37,695 bases of DNA from Nanosynbacter sp. (GCA_015257455.1 JABZKD010000006.1:1-37695); one strand, 5' to 3'. Positions 10,101 through 17,599 are shown, counted from the stretch's first letter. The notes: generated by a model not told the origin, from the letters alone. Numbers and translations are program-made.

Positions 10101-10291
10101 ATCTGCTCGGCGGAAAGTTCCTTTTTGTCGTTATTTTTTGGAATTTCCAGCATCAAAAGTACTGACTCAAGATTCAAGGTCTTTAGTTGATTGATTTTTT
10201 TGTAATTTTTATATGTGAGATATCCTAGGACGCCAACAATTGGAAGCCAAACGATGGGCATCAAGATAAAATGAACTAATTCCGCTATCAT
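7181..10291 (-). CDS. TraG/VirB4-type conjugation or secretion ATPase with membrane anchor
   Basis: A 1036-aa P-loop ATPase of the HerA/VirB4/TraG-TraD superfamily, which powers DNA or protein transfer through type IV secretion machines. It has one N-terminal membrane helix (about residues 6-26), a region of about 380 residues without clear motifs, Walker A GQTGAGKS at 415-422, IIDPHGDF shortly after, Walker B LYVDEFQNFA near 630, and a TraG-D C-terminal-like segment (RKYGLNLTVANQY). The last 200 residues are low-complexity Pro/Thr/Ser/Asn and end in a basic Arg/Asn/Lys tail. ATG 10291 lies 15 nt after the stop of the sigma-like gene, and an extended -10 TGC-TAAAAT sits in that gap, so it can be transcribed alone and leaderlessly. 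Substrate and partners are not visible. Confidence 0.85.
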   Translation of the reverse strand: MIAELVHFILMPIVWLPIVGVLGYLTYKNYKKINQLKTLNLESVLLMLEIPKNNDKKELSAEQMFASLHGILKDTELLRQSGTAQEHLSFEIVSSGGQIRFYVYVPKTLQSFVEGQIYAQYPSAQIHVVDKDYTETVHSHNVVYTSELSLTENEVLPIKTFDTFEVDPLAGITGTLAKLNPDSNEELWIQILTRPVADSWHQKTDAWVRAQKNPASSLKLFNIDWTWLAELLSALSTPPSGGSGSPKPAVELSERVKSQISAAETKATKLGYQVKIRLAYLGDSEINAQLDMQALVGTFKQYNSTNLNGFKSIGGSFNREDLEAYKLRQFTDEGFILNISELASVYHLPHTSVETPNIVWATSKTAEPPAKLPLITGIASNDENISAFGLTNFRGINHQFGMLRRDRSRHIYIIGQTGAGKSGLLELFALSDVFYNQGYCIIDPHGDFAVNNLRFVPASRVKDVIYFNPADTQYPVGFNPLEVSDASKKPNVCSEVIGVLKRMFGDSWGPRLEHILRYTLLALLDRPETTLLDISRLLTDKEFRKETLDYCTDVTVLQFWKHEFGQWNDKQINESIAPVLNKVGAFTANPIIRNIIGQPKSTFNVRQIMDEGKILVVNLSKGLIGEDNAGILGAFLVTKIQLAAMSRSDIPEVEKRRPFYLYVDEFQNFATDSFAVILSEARKYGLNLTVANQYISQMTENVRNAVFGNVGTTISFRVSADDAPILSKQFAPVFDESDLIQMNNRHFVISMIIGGEKVPAFSATTLNIPHSPHDNFDQIIAHSREYYSHPRAEIERQIRETIEQSEKYKQELSNSGRQPADKAPRENLPTLTFINGKPSMSAKPFDTKKFSPNTVTNQAKPGLKDLKEILEAKTSAQTHSEPQSQSITQNQEQGNTPLFVNHGTSTPISTKNPTPISTSVSTKNPTPNSNPVSTPVNSPTISNAADTASGAPEQSSQSNTTNQPDSAGSHAQASENALNSDPSTSSPNPNSDTHESHPKPQGNRNFKNRNFRNRNNFKKKGNKPTSVSGPKPTPIN

Positions 10292-10297
10292 ACTTCT

Positions 10298-10306
10298 ATT
10301 TTAGCA
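10298..10306 (-). promoter_or_regulatory. Extended -10 before the TraG/VirB4-like gene
   Basis: TGC-TAAAAT on the minus strand (TAAAAT 10298-10303) ends 6 nt before ATG 10291. There is no Shine-Dalgarno, so a leaderless mRNA is inferred. It is squeezed into the gap after the upstream stop codon. Confidence 0.6.
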
Positions 10307-11350
10307 TTACTGACCGAGTTCGTCAGCATAAGTATAAGTGTTTCGGTCGACACGACGGAAAAGTTTTTTGTTTTGAAGATTTAAGAGAATGGTGGTTTCT
10401 TTAACCTTGCGAGTTTTGAGGACGCGCTTGACAATCTCTTCGCGAGTAAGAGGTTCGCCAGCTTCTTTTAGAATGTCGGTAATAATTTGTGCAACCGTAC
10501 CGCGCTTGTAGCCCCAGATATCGAGAGCGTAAATGCCACGACCGATTAACACGAAGCGAGGGTCTTTGATTAATTCGTTGTGAATGGCTTGAGTAGTGAC
10601 GTTTTTGCGACGGAATTTGGAATTAGAAATTGCGTCGGCGATATCACTAAAGTGCATCGGCTCGTTTTGATTCTTCAAAATAACATAAATTTTATCACGA
10701 ATATTTTTCGGATTGACGGTTGGCCATTTGGCGAGACCCCATTGGTCATCTAAGGAAGAGAGAGACTTGGAGATGGAAGCAATGGCGCGGATGTGATTTG
10801 GGTGTTCATAATTAAGTTTAGCGTCAAGCTCGTCCAGGCTCATTGGGAGCTTGTTGTTGCGGATAAGGGTGACGATTTCATCAGCTTTGCGCTTAATTTC
10901 GCGTTCGTTGCCATATTCCGCGATGCCGGTGGCGTTGTAATAGCGCTCGGATTCATCGATATGAACGAGGCGGGCGGAAATTTCGCTAATAAAATTAATG
11001 GCGGCGAGTTCTTTTTCGTTAGGATTGTGACCGTAAATTTTTTGGGCAAGAGTGGAAATGCGAGCGATTCTTCCCTCTTCGACGAGGAAACGAATAATGA
11101 TTTTTTCGGCGGCACCGAGTTCAGGGATTTGGTTTTCTTCAGCCATCACGCGGAGACGAATGATGATGGCTTTTTCCAACTGACGGACGCGTTCACGAGT
11201 GATAGAAAGCACTTCCCCGATTTGTTCGAGGGTTTCCTTTTGGCCATTCAGACCAAAACGACGAGAAATAATCTCCTTTTCACGGTCTTGTTCTATAATA
11301 TTAAGACTTCCTGTCAAGGCTTTCTGAATAGTTTCCGCATGTTGATCCAT
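10307..11350 (-). CDS. Sigma-70 region 4 / HARE-HTH fusion, transcription regulator
   Basis: A 347-aa DNA-binding protein. Residues 20-70 resemble sigma-70 region 4 (ISRRFGLNG, then the helix-turn-helix LEQIGEVLSITRERVRQLEK), which contacts -35 elements. Residues about 217-277 (PMHFSDIADAI...VLIGRGIYAL) resemble a HARE-HTH domain, as in the RNA polymerase delta subunit. A further winged-helix-like segment (LTREEIVKRVLKTRKVKETT) follows at 285-340. Regions 1-3 of a sigma factor are absent, so this is not a complete sigma factor. It more likely modulates RNA polymerase or binds DNA on its own. The start is ATG 11350, with AAGGA about 11 nt upstream and AT-rich -10-like sequence near 11370-11410. 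The ATPase gene follows 15 nt after it. Confidence 0.82.
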   Translation of the reverse strand: MDQHAETIQKALTGSLNIIEQDREKEIISRRFGLNGQKETLEQIGEVLSITRERVRQLEKAIIIRLRVMAEENQIPELGAAEKIIIRFLVEEGRIARISTLAQKIYGHNPNEKELAAINFISEISARLVHIDESERYYNATGIAEYGNEREIKRKADEIVTLIRNNKLPMSLDELDAKLNYEHPNHIRAIASISKSLSSLDDQWGLAKWPTVNPKNIRDKIYVILKNQNEPMHFSDIADAISNSKFRRKNVTTQAIHNELIKDPRFVLIGRGIYALDIWGYKRGTVAQIITDILKEAGEPLTREEIVKRVLKTRKVKETTILLNLQNKKLFRRVDRNTYTYADELGQ

Positions 11351-11579
11351 CTTATATTTTTTCCTTATCCACCCGATAATATATAAAAATTACTATAATT
11401 ATAATATAAAATTATAAAAAGTCAAATAGGAATCTTGTGTGGTCGCTTTCCGTCTAACTTCTTTCAATATTTTATCATAAATTGTACATTTAGGACAGAA
11501 AATTATATCTAAATTTAAACATTGGCGGTTTCATGGTGTGATTATGGATAATGCTTATGTTTAATGTTGTGGCAATAGT
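11351..11579. other. Intergenic region upstream of the sigma-like gene
   Basis: AT-rich, with possible -10 elements for the sigma-like gene near 11370-11410. The 15-mer at 11442-11456 (gtcgctttccgtcta) is complementary at 14 of 15 positions to 11606-11620 inside the topA terminator, giving a long-range inverted repeat. No ORF is supported. Confidence 0.5.
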
Positions 11580-11622
11580 AAAAAAGCCGCTTCCTATTAG
11601 TCTAATAGACAGAAAGCGACTT
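11580..11622 (-). terminator. Intrinsic terminator of topA
   Basis: On the minus strand a stem pairs agtcgctt...taatag with ctatta...aagcggct (one mismatch and a small bulge) and is followed by a run of T. It lies about 55 nt past the topA stop. Confidence 0.75.
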
Positions 11623-11676
11623 TGATTTTATGGTAGTTTTTGTGATTCGGTTAGATTTGGTGGCTAGCGGTATTTA

Positions 11677-14109
11677 TTAGCTCTTTTTGGCTGCAGTTTT
11701 CGCTTTGGTTTTTGCCGCAGTTTTCTTAGTAGTGACCTTTTTCGCCGAGGTTTTCTTAGCTGCAGTCTTTTTGGTCGACGCTTTCTTAGTAGCTGGTGCT
11801 TTGGAATTTAAGAGAATTTCTTCCGCTTCTTCCCTGGTGATAGATTTTGGGTCACGATATTTTGGAATTTTAGCGTTATTTGGTCTGGCGCGACCTTTAC
11901 CGCTAGTCGGTTTTATGGCTGGGCCCTTAATGTAGGGGCCAAATGGGCCGTTAATGATCTTGATATCACCCCAGTCGGCGAGAATGGAGTCGATTTTTTT
12001 CTGATAGAGAACTTCGGCGGTTTCGAGCGTAATATGGTATGGATTTTCCGCCTCGTTAATCTTATTAAGTGCGATATTATGGGTGCCGGCCTTAATAAAT
12101 GGGCCGAAGGGGCCATTGGCGGCGATTAATTCGGTGCCATCCTTGGCGTGGCCAAGAGAACGTGGGAGTACTGGCAATTCCAATTGCTTGAGCGCCTGTT
12201 CGAGAGTCACGGTTTTTACGGTTTTACCTTTTGGCAGAGGAATGAAGATCGGTTTTTCGCCACTTTCTTTTTCATTTTCGCCGAGCTGCAAGAAACCACC
12301 ATTTTTGCCAATTTTGGCATAGATTTTTTTACCAGTCTTCGGGTCGGTGCCGAGCTCGGTGGCGGAATTATAGCGGTTGGCCATAGCGGAGGCGCCAATA
12401 GCCTCAGAAAATGGACCATAAAAATCACGGAGCATCTTTAGACGGGTAAGTTTCTTTTCGGCGATAAGGTCAAGCTTTTCTTCGATGCCGGCGGTAAAAT
12501 CGTAGTCGACGATGTCTTTGAAATTTTCGCAGAGGAAATTGGAGACTAATTCACCGACAGGGGTTGGCATTAATTTACCCTTGGTGGAACCGGTTTTTTC
12601 TGAAATAGTTTGTTCAGAAATTTGATTCGACTCATCGAGAGTGAGCTGCAAAATATCGCGTGGCTCACCTTCGGATTCGCCCTTAACTACATAATTTCTA
12701 ACCTGGATGGCGTTAATAATTGAGGCATAGGTACTTGGGCGGCCAATACCGAGTTCTTCGAGTTTTTTCACTAGTGAACCTTCAGTGTAGCGGGCAGGCG
12801 GTTTGGAGAAAGTTTGTTTGGCTAGCAAGATATGACGCTTTACGCTGTCGCCAATCTGGAGATTTGGCAAGGTAGTGTCCTTACTCTTACCATAAACTCG
12901 AAGAAAGCCATCAAAAATTACCATTTCGCCAGTAGCCTTAAATAGTTCGTTTGGCACAGTGTCAGCCTCGAGATAGAGACTAGTTTTAGCCACTACGGCG
13001 TTTTTCATTTGGGTAGCGAGGGTGCGGCTTCGGATTAATTGATATAACTTTTTTTCGTATTCGTTTTTGCCGGCCACTGCCACGTCGATATGGGTTGGAC
13101 GAATAGATTCGTGAGCCTCTTGGGCGCTGGTATTTTTGGTATGAAAACGACGAACTTCGAGATAATTTTCCCCGAATTTGGCCTTAATGAGATTGGCAAT
13201 CTCGACGAGAGCTTGGTTCGAGAGATTGAGCGAGTCGGTACGGTGATAAGTAATGTGGCCGGACTGATAGAGGCCCTGAGCGGCGGACATGGTAGTCTTA
13301 GAGCTAAAACCAAGACGACTATTGGCTTCAATTTGGAGCGCAGCGGTAGTGAGCGGTACGGGGTTGGCTTTTTTAGCTTCAGTTTTTTCTAGATTTTGTA
13401 CTTTAAAATTAACATTCTTGAACTGCTCGAGGAAGAATTTAGCTTCTTCTTCGGTAGCGAAAGTAGTTTTATCGAGATTGGCTTCAAAAATTTCAGAGGA
13501 ATCGAGATCGGAAATATTGGCAGCTTGGTCGCTGAACTTGCCGGTGACTTTAAAGCTGGATTTGGCATTAAAACGCTCAATTTCCTGCTCGCGCTCGACG
13601 ATTAGACGAAGAGCTGGTGATTGGACGCGACCGGCAGATTTAGCGCCTGGCACTTTGGTGCGCACGACACCTGAGAGGTCGTAACCTACCAGCATATCGA
13701 GAGTTTGACGAGCTTGCTGACTGGAGACCATATTCATATCGACAGTGCGCGGATTCTTAATGGCTTCCTGAAGAGCTGGTTTGGTAATTTCATGAAAAGT
13801 AATACGGTGGGTGGTTTTTGGTAGTTTTAGTACCTCTAAGAGGTGCCAAGAAATCGATTCTCCTTCGCGGTCTTCGTCGGTTGCGAGCCAAATCGTGTCG
13901 GCGTCTTTGCTGGCCTTTTTTAATTCAGCGATGACTTTTTTATGGTCTGGATCAATTTCGTAAGTCACGGCGAAATTATCATGCACATCGACTTTGGTAT
14001 CTTTGCGAATATGGCCGACCGAGGCTAGAACCTTAAAATCATTACCGAGATATTTTTCAATAGTCTTGGCTTTGGCAGGAGACTCGACGATGAGGAGATT
14101 TTTAGACAT
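11677..14109 (-). CDS. topA: DNA topoisomerase I
   Basis: Type IA topoisomerase, which relaxes negative supercoils by cutting and passing a single strand. The start is ATG 14109 (MSKNLLIVESPAKAKTI), where homology begins, not an upstream in-frame codon. The Toprim domain has ESPAKAKT at 9-16 and DEDREGE at 78-84. The catalytic tyrosine is Y288 in TYHRTDS; the residue between Tyr and Arg is His, where Met or Ile is more usual. Instead of Cys-rich zinc fingers, the C-terminus carries GPFGPFIKAG- and GPFGPYIKG-type repeats and then a tail of about 50 residues of alternating Lys, Thr and Ala, probably for DNA binding. An extended -10 TGA-TAATAT (14118-14126) is 8 nt before the ATG with no Shine-Dalgarno. 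Confidence 0.96.
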   Translation of the reverse strand: MSKNLLIVESPAKAKTIEKYLGNDFKVLASVGHIRKDTKVDVHDNFAVTYEIDPDHKKVIAELKKASKDADTIWLATDEDREGESISWHLLEVLKLPKTTHRITFHEITKPALQEAIKNPRTVDMNMVSSQQARQTLDMLVGYDLSGVVRTKVPGAKSAGRVQSPALRLIVEREQEIERFNAKSSFKVTGKFSDQAANISDLDSSEIFEANLDKTTFATEEEAKFFLEQFKNVNFKVQNLEKTEAKKANPVPLTTAALQIEANSRLGFSSKTTMSAAQGLYQSGHITYHRTDSLNLSNQALVEIANLIKAKFGENYLEVRRFHTKNTSAQEAHESIRPTHIDVAVAGKNEYEKKLYQLIRSRTLATQMKNAVVAKTSLYLEADTVPNELFKATGEMVIFDGFLRVYGKSKDTTLPNLQIGDSVKRHILLAKQTFSKPPARYTEGSLVKKLEELGIGRPSTYASIINAIQVRNYVVKGESEGEPRDILQLTLDESNQISEQTISEKTGSTKGKLMPTPVGELVSNFLCENFKDIVDYDFTAGIEEKLDLIAEKKLTRLKMLRDFYGPFSEAIGASAMANRYNSATELGTDPKTGKKIYAKIGKNGGFLQLGENEKESGEKPIFIPLPKGKTVKTVTLEQALKQLELPVLPRSLGHAKDGTELIAANGPFGPFIKAGTHNIALNKINEAENPYHITLETAEVLYQKKIDSILADWGDIKIINGPFGPYIKGPAIKPTSGKGRARPNNAKIPKYRDPKSITREEAEEILLNSKAPATKKASTKKTAAKKTSAKKVTTKKTAAKTKAKTAAKKS

Positions 14110-14117
14110 ATACTTAT

Positions 14118-14126
14118 ATATTATCA
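14118..14126 (-). promoter_or_regulatory. Extended -10 before topA
   Basis: TGA-TAATAT on the minus strand, with an 8-nt gap to ATG 14109 and no Shine-Dalgarno. It is less canonical than the other leaderless promoters in the window. Confidence 0.45.
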
Positions 14127-14244
14127 CGCTTGTCAACTAGAAAAAATTTTTCGGATTTTTAATTGGGCGAATTTTTATAGGGATAAATTAGAGATGAATT
14201 TTAGAAAAATTTGCAAAAAAGCCAAAAAATCTTGGAAAAAGGAC

Positions 14245-14273
14245 TTGTTAAGTCAAAATGTTTATGTTAAAGT
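14245..14273 (+). promoter_or_regulatory. Promoter of the small secreted protein gene
   Basis: TTGTTA (14245-14250), a 17-nt spacer, and TAAAGT (14268-14273) preceded by TGT. It predicts a leader of about 40 nt containing the Shine-Dalgarno GAAAGGA at 14304-14310, 8 nt before GTG 14319. Confidence 0.65.
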
Positions 14274-14318
14274 TTAGGTGTGTGAAGGTTTTCTGGCAGT
14301 ATAGAAAGGAAATATACT

Positions 14319-14915
14319 GTGAGAATAAAAAATAAAAACCATAAAAAAATTAAAATTGCGACAACATTAATGGTTTTATCTGGTGCGGCGTTATCACCAA
14401 TGCTGTTTGATTTGCCAACACCAGTATCGGCAGTGCAACAATCTGCCTCAACAACAATTAGCGTTGTGATTGATCCTGTGATTTCAATTACTACGCCAAG
14501 CTCAATTGATATTAATATTACGCCTACTCCTACCGGTGCGTTTAATACTGGTACTGGCACGGTGAACGTCTCGACCAATAATGGTAAAGGCTATACCACC
14601 TATGTCACTTCCAAGACGACGGATACGGATTTATCTCAGCCAGCTGCCTCTGGTGTAGCGGATAAAATCCCTTCAATCAGTCAATCAAATTCTACGATTT
14701 CTGGTACGGGCTGGGGCTGGTCTGCTGACGGCACCACTTACAATCCAGTGAAACAAACTGGTACTGTGGATGCTTCGACGATTTTTGCTAAGACTACTTC
14801 GGCAGCTACCTCTGGTAGTGCTAAGACGATTACGGTCGGTGCAAGTGCTACTACCTCTATTCCAGTAGGTGCTTATTCGAATACATTGCTCTTTACAGCA
14901 GTTGCGAATCAATAA
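14319..14915 (+). CDS. Small secreted protein, stand-alone BspA N-terminal-type domain
   Basis: A 198-aa protein with GTG start and good Shine-Dalgarno. It has a basic N-terminus (MRIKNKNHKKIK), a hydrophobic segment and a signal-peptidase site after PVSA. The mature part is Thr/Ser-rich and predicted all-beta, with no cysteine and no LPXTG. Its order of motifs (STNNGKGYTTYVTSKTTDT, then DKIPSIS, GTGWGWS, TYNPV, VGAYSNTLLFTAVAN) lines up with the N-terminal domain of the BspA-like proteins (NTNNRTGYTA, AKIDSIS, NTWGYKFG, NYDPIP, LESGNYTNKLILSFVSN). It therefore appears to be a single-domain member of the same family, possibly an abundant surface or fibre subunit. No family name is recognised. 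A strong terminator follows. Confidence 0.85.
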   Translation: MRIKNKNHKKIKIATTLMVLSGAALSPMLFDLPTPVSAVQQSASTTISVVIDPVISITTPSSIDINITPTPTGAFNTGTGTVNVSTNNGKGYTTYVTSKTTDTDLSQPAASGVADKIPSISQSNSTISGTGWGWSADGTTYNPVKQTGTVDASTIFAKTTSAATSGSAKTITVGASATTSIPVGAYSNTLLFTAVANQ

Positions 14916-15009
14916 CATTTTCTTTTCGATTCCCTGTGGTCGACGGGCCTCAGGGGTCGAAGGAATTAATAAAGGATCTTGTTTTAAAACTGCGTGGAGA
15001 TGCTTTAGG

Positions 15010-15033
15010 GACTGCCTTCGGGCGGTCTTTTTT
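15010..15033 (+). terminator. Intrinsic terminator after the small secreted protein
   Basis: Stem gactgcc/ggcggtc with a ttcg tetraloop, one G-U pair, then seven T. It lies about 95 nt past the stop. Between them (about 14926-14960) is a weaker imperfect hairpin, ttcga/tcgaa. Confidence 0.85.
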
Positions 15034-15129
15034 GGTTTTTGAATTTTTTGGCTAATTTCTGATTGGGCTCTGGTGGATTTTATAGGTTAGTTTTTGAGTT
15101 TTTAACTTGGGTCTTAAAAATTTAAGCAT

Positions 15130-15166
15130 CAAAAAACCCCAAGTAAGGGTGGGCATCACTTGGGGT
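15130..15166 (-). terminator. Terminator of the structured RNA
   Basis: Perfect 9-bp stem accccaagt (15136-15144) with acttggggt (15158-15166), with a T run on the minus strand at 15130-15135. Confidence 0.85.
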
Positions 15167-15442
15167 TATTAGACCCTACAACGCATCTCTATTGATTCCG
15201 GGAGAGCCCCGGAGCGTGACCCACCTCACTCTATTGGGGCCCGCCGGTTATAGGGGTTGCTATGTTCTTAAAAATTGACTTTCAAGTGGAGGTAATACTT
15301 ATACTTACAACCGATAAAAGAAAAATTGTAAGCCGAAAGTCTTTTAAGAACACGCAACTTCTGTTATATTAGTAACAGAAATTATGATTTATTTAGGTGC
15401 GGTTTAGAGATCGTGCCTTTTTCTGGCTCCAACCCCTAACTG
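15130..15442 (-). ncRNA. Unrecognised structured RNA, about 313 nt
   Basis: A minus-strand transcription unit without an ORF, bounded by a near-consensus promoter (15449-15477) and an intrinsic terminator (15130-15166). Its core is a 90-nt hairpin, 15263-15352, with three perfect stems: 11 bp (15263-15273 with 15342-15352), 7 bp (15277-15283 with 15335-15341) and 7 bp (15304-15310 with 15326-15332). Further pairings: ggggttg (15253-15259) with caacccc (15430-15436), ctgtta/taacag (15361-15378), tccggg/cccgga (15197-15213), and the alternative gcccc/ggggc (15206-15240). I could not match it to tmRNA (no tRNA-like T arm or CCA end), RNase P RNA (no P4 consensus), SRP RNA or 6S RNA. Promoter strength suggests an abundant RNA. 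A divergent member of a known family is not excluded. Confidence 0.7.
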
Positions 15443-15448
15443 ATTCGT

Positions 15449-15477
15449 ATTATAGCATTATAAATAAAAATAGTCAA
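15449..15477 (-). promoter_or_regulatory. Strong promoter of the structured RNA
   Basis: Minus strand TTGACT (15472-15477), a 17-nt spacer ending in TGC, and TATAAT (15449-15454). This is the closest match to the sigma-70 consensus in the window. The start point should be near 15442. Confidence 0.85.
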
Positions 15478-15527
15478 TACATAAAATGTAAAAAATATTA
15501 AAATCAAGTACAAAATTGGAGGTTTTT

Positions 15528-16523
15528 GTGCAAGTCAAATCTATTTCCCCTCTAGAAGATGGGTTTTTGCGTAAATTAGAATTCATTGCGCTTAAGCCTA
15601 AAATATTGTATTATTATGGAAAATCGCCTGGTGAGATGGTAGATTTTGAGATTAATGGTGAGGATAATATTTCAGAAAAGGCCGCGAAACGAGCCTATAT
15701 ACGACCGAAGACGGTGGCTGTCGTGGGGTCTAGAAAATATACTAAATACGGTGAGGAATGGGCATATAAGATTGCTTATGAACTAGCGAGGCGTGGGGTG
15801 GTGATCGTGAGTGGGTTGGCTTACGGGATTGATTCGATCGCGCATCGGGCGGCGTTAGATGCTGGTGGTTTGACGGTGGCGGTGTTAGGGACGCCAATTG
15901 ATAAGATATATCCGGCTCGGCACACCGGTTTGGCGCGGGAGATTGTGGAGCGGGGAGGCATGGTGCTATCGGAGTACCCACCACAAGAAATTTTGGTAAA
16001 AGATGAGAAGTTGTCGCGAATGTTAAGTAGTCAGTTAGGGATGCGATCGGCTTTTCTGAAACGTAATCGGTTGATTGCGGGGTTAGCGGATCTGGTAGTG
16101 GTGGCCGAAGGAGGAGTGAAATCTGGCTCATTAAATACGGCACATCATGCCATGGAGCAGGGCGTGATCGTGTATGCGGTGCCAGGGGATGTGAGCCGGA
16201 GTAATTCCCTGGGTTGTAACCGATTATTGGGTCGCGGAGCGGTGGCTTTTACGGAGGTGGACGAATTATTAGATGAGTTAGGGCTAAAAATTCGTAAGCC
16301 GAAGGAGAGTTTGAAACAGATTAAGGAAATGTGTAGTACGGAGAATGAAACTTTGATGGTTTCGGTAATGCTTAGAGGTATAAAAATGGGAGAAGAAATT
16401 CTGGCCCAAATACAGCAGAAGAAGGATTTTTCGGTCTCAGATTTTAGTGTGACAATTTTTAATCTCCAGATGAAAGGATTGGTAAAACCGTTAGGTAATA
16501 ACGAATGGATGTTATGCGTGTAG
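15528..16523 (+). CDS. dprA: DNA-processing protein DprA
   Basis: DprA/Smf loads RecA on incoming single-stranded DNA during natural transformation. The Rossmann-type core has VAVVGSRKYTKYGEEWAYK, VIVSGLAYGIDSIAHRAAL and AVLGTPIDKIYPARH, and later SGSLNTAHHAMEQG and VYAVPGDVSRSNSLGCN. A winged-helix domain (LMVSVMLRGIKMGEEIL onward) closes the protein. The start GTG 15528 is chosen because GGAGG (15518-15522) sits 5 nt upstream; the TTG at 15516 would overlap that site. The MarR-like gene overlaps its 3' end, suggesting translational coupling. No other competence genes are in view. Confidence 0.93.
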   Translation: MQVKSISPLEDGFLRKLEFIALKPKILYYYGKSPGEMVDFEINGEDNISEKAAKRAYIRPKTVAVVGSRKYTKYGEEWAYKIAYELARRGVVIVSGLAYGIDSIAHRAALDAGGLTVAVLGTPIDKIYPARHTGLAREIVERGGMVLSEYPPQEILVKDEKLSRMLSSQLGMRSAFLKRNRLIAGLADLVVVAEGGVKSGSLNTAHHAMEQGVIVYAVPGDVSRSNSLGCNRLLGRGAVAFTEVDELLDELGLKIRKPKESLKQIKEMCSTENETLMVSVMLRGIKMGEEILAQIQQKKDFSVSDFSVTIFNLQMKGLVKPLGNNEWMLCV

Positions 16524-17005
16524 AAAAATTTCAGTTACCGAAGACAATTACTTGGATAGATACGATGAATATTTTTGCGCGGATGGAGAAAATGCGGCGC
16601 TTACATACGATGACGGTGGCGAAGCGTTTTGAGTTGAATTTGACCGAAGTGAAGATTATGAGCTATCTCAAAAATAATCAGATCGAACGGAATTTGAACG
16701 AGATTTTAGAATGTAGTTTAATCGGTGAAACTAGCTTGTGTCGGGCAATAAATCATTTGGAAGAGCGTGAACTGATTAAGAAGGCACTGAATCCGCAAAA
16801 TCGAAGATATTTGCAGTTGGATTTTTTCGGTGAGGGGAGATTCGTGGCGAGCTATATCGAAATGGAGCAGAAAAAGTTTATCAGTGAGATTTTCGAGGGA
16901 TTTACTAAAGAGGAGCGTGTGATGTTCGGCCGGATGCTTTGGAAGATTAATTTTAATATTCAGAGTAGAATTCAGAAAAGTTTGGCGACGAAAAATAAGT
17001 CATAA
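16505..17005 (+). CDS. MarR-like winged-helix regulator
   Basis: A 166-aa protein with MarR architecture: an N-terminal helix for dimerisation, a winged helix (LTEVKIMSYL...LNEILECSLIGETSLCRAINHLEERELIKKA, wing NPQNRRYLQL) and C-terminal helices (EEQ-rich, then TKEERVMFGRMLWKI). It overlaps the end of dprA by 19 nt, or by 10 nt if ATG 16514 is used; neither start has a good Shine-Dalgarno. Ligand and targets are unknown. Its place behind dprA suggests co-transcription and perhaps control of the same operon. Confidence 0.8.
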   Translation: MDVMRVEKFQLPKTITWIDTMNIFARMEKMRRLHTMTVAKRFELNLTEVKIMSYLKNNQIERNLNEILECSLIGETSLCRAINHLEERELIKKALNPQNRRYLQLDFFGEGRFVASYIEMEQKKFISEIFEGFTKEERVMFGRMLWKINFNIQSRIQKSLATKNKS

Positions 17006-17074
17006 ATCTAGATAAATTCTTGAAGTGGCACGGTGGGTGGTTCTGGCTCCACCACTAAGGATATTATCGGGGTG

Positions 17075-17599
17075 TTATTCTTGGATAAAATCGTCAATGC
17101 GTTTTGCGATATCGGTGAGGATTTCTGGGAGTTTTTTGCGCTCTTCTGGCGTGAAGCGGCCAAGTACAAAATCAACATCTCCCATCTTTTTGCGCAAATC
17201 ATTATTTGCAGTGCCAAGACGAAGGCGCTTGAAATCGGTGGTATTTAGCGAACGGATGGTAGATTTGAGGCCATTGTTGCCGCCATCGGTTCCCTTTTCA
17301 CGATAACGCAGAGTGCCAAAATCGAGATTAAAATCATCACATAAAATCAGGAGGTTAGAAAGTGGAATTTTATAATAGTTCATGAATTCCTGAATACTAG
17401 AACCGACGTCATTATAGTAGGTTTGAGGTTTAATAAAGATAGTTTGACCGGATTTTTGCCACTTGGCGTGGAATTTCTCGGATTTTTCAAATTCAAGACC
17501 GTGGGTTTTAAAATAAAAATCGAGAGCTAAAAAACCGAAGTTGTGGCGAGTAAGATTATATTCATTTCCAGGGTTTCCGAGTCCGACGATTAATTTCAT
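17075..17599 (-). CDS. pth: Peptidyl-tRNA hydrolase
   Basis: Pth releases peptides from stalled peptidyl-tRNA so the tRNA can be recycled. The protein is 174 aa from ATG 17599 (MKLIVGLGNPG). Expected residues are present: N9 in GLGNPG, catalytic H19 in TRHNFG, D88 in LCDDFNL, and N63 and N109 at the peptidyl-tRNA binding positions. The usual FMNLSG is YYNDVG and the usual GGHNG is GGNNG, mild divergences outside the catalytic pair. The start is fixed by homology and by an extended -10 TGC-TATAAT 6 nt upstream with no Shine-Dalgarno. It converges with the MarR-like gene. Confidence 0.95.
   Translation of the reverse strand: MKLIVGLGNPGNEYNLTRHNFGFLALDFYFKTHGLEFEKSEKFHAKWQKSGQTIFIKPQTYYNDVGSSIQEFMNYYKIPLSNLLILCDDFNLDFGTLRYREKGTDGGNNGLKSTIRSLNTTDFKRLRLGTANNDLRKKMGDVDFVLGRFTPEERKKLPEILTDIAKRIDDFIQE

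Noticed and set aside
13289..13684. Plus-strand ORF inside topA and similar opposite-strand ORFs in der, gltX, the P-type ATPase and others
   Set aside because: They are opposite-strand reflections of strongly conserved genes, without promoters or ribosome sites.
15130..15442. tmRNA, RNase P RNA, SRP RNA or 6S RNA
   Set aside because: The tRNA-like end, P4 consensus and SRP helix 8 motif are not seen, and the fold is not clearly 6S. A divergent form remains possible.
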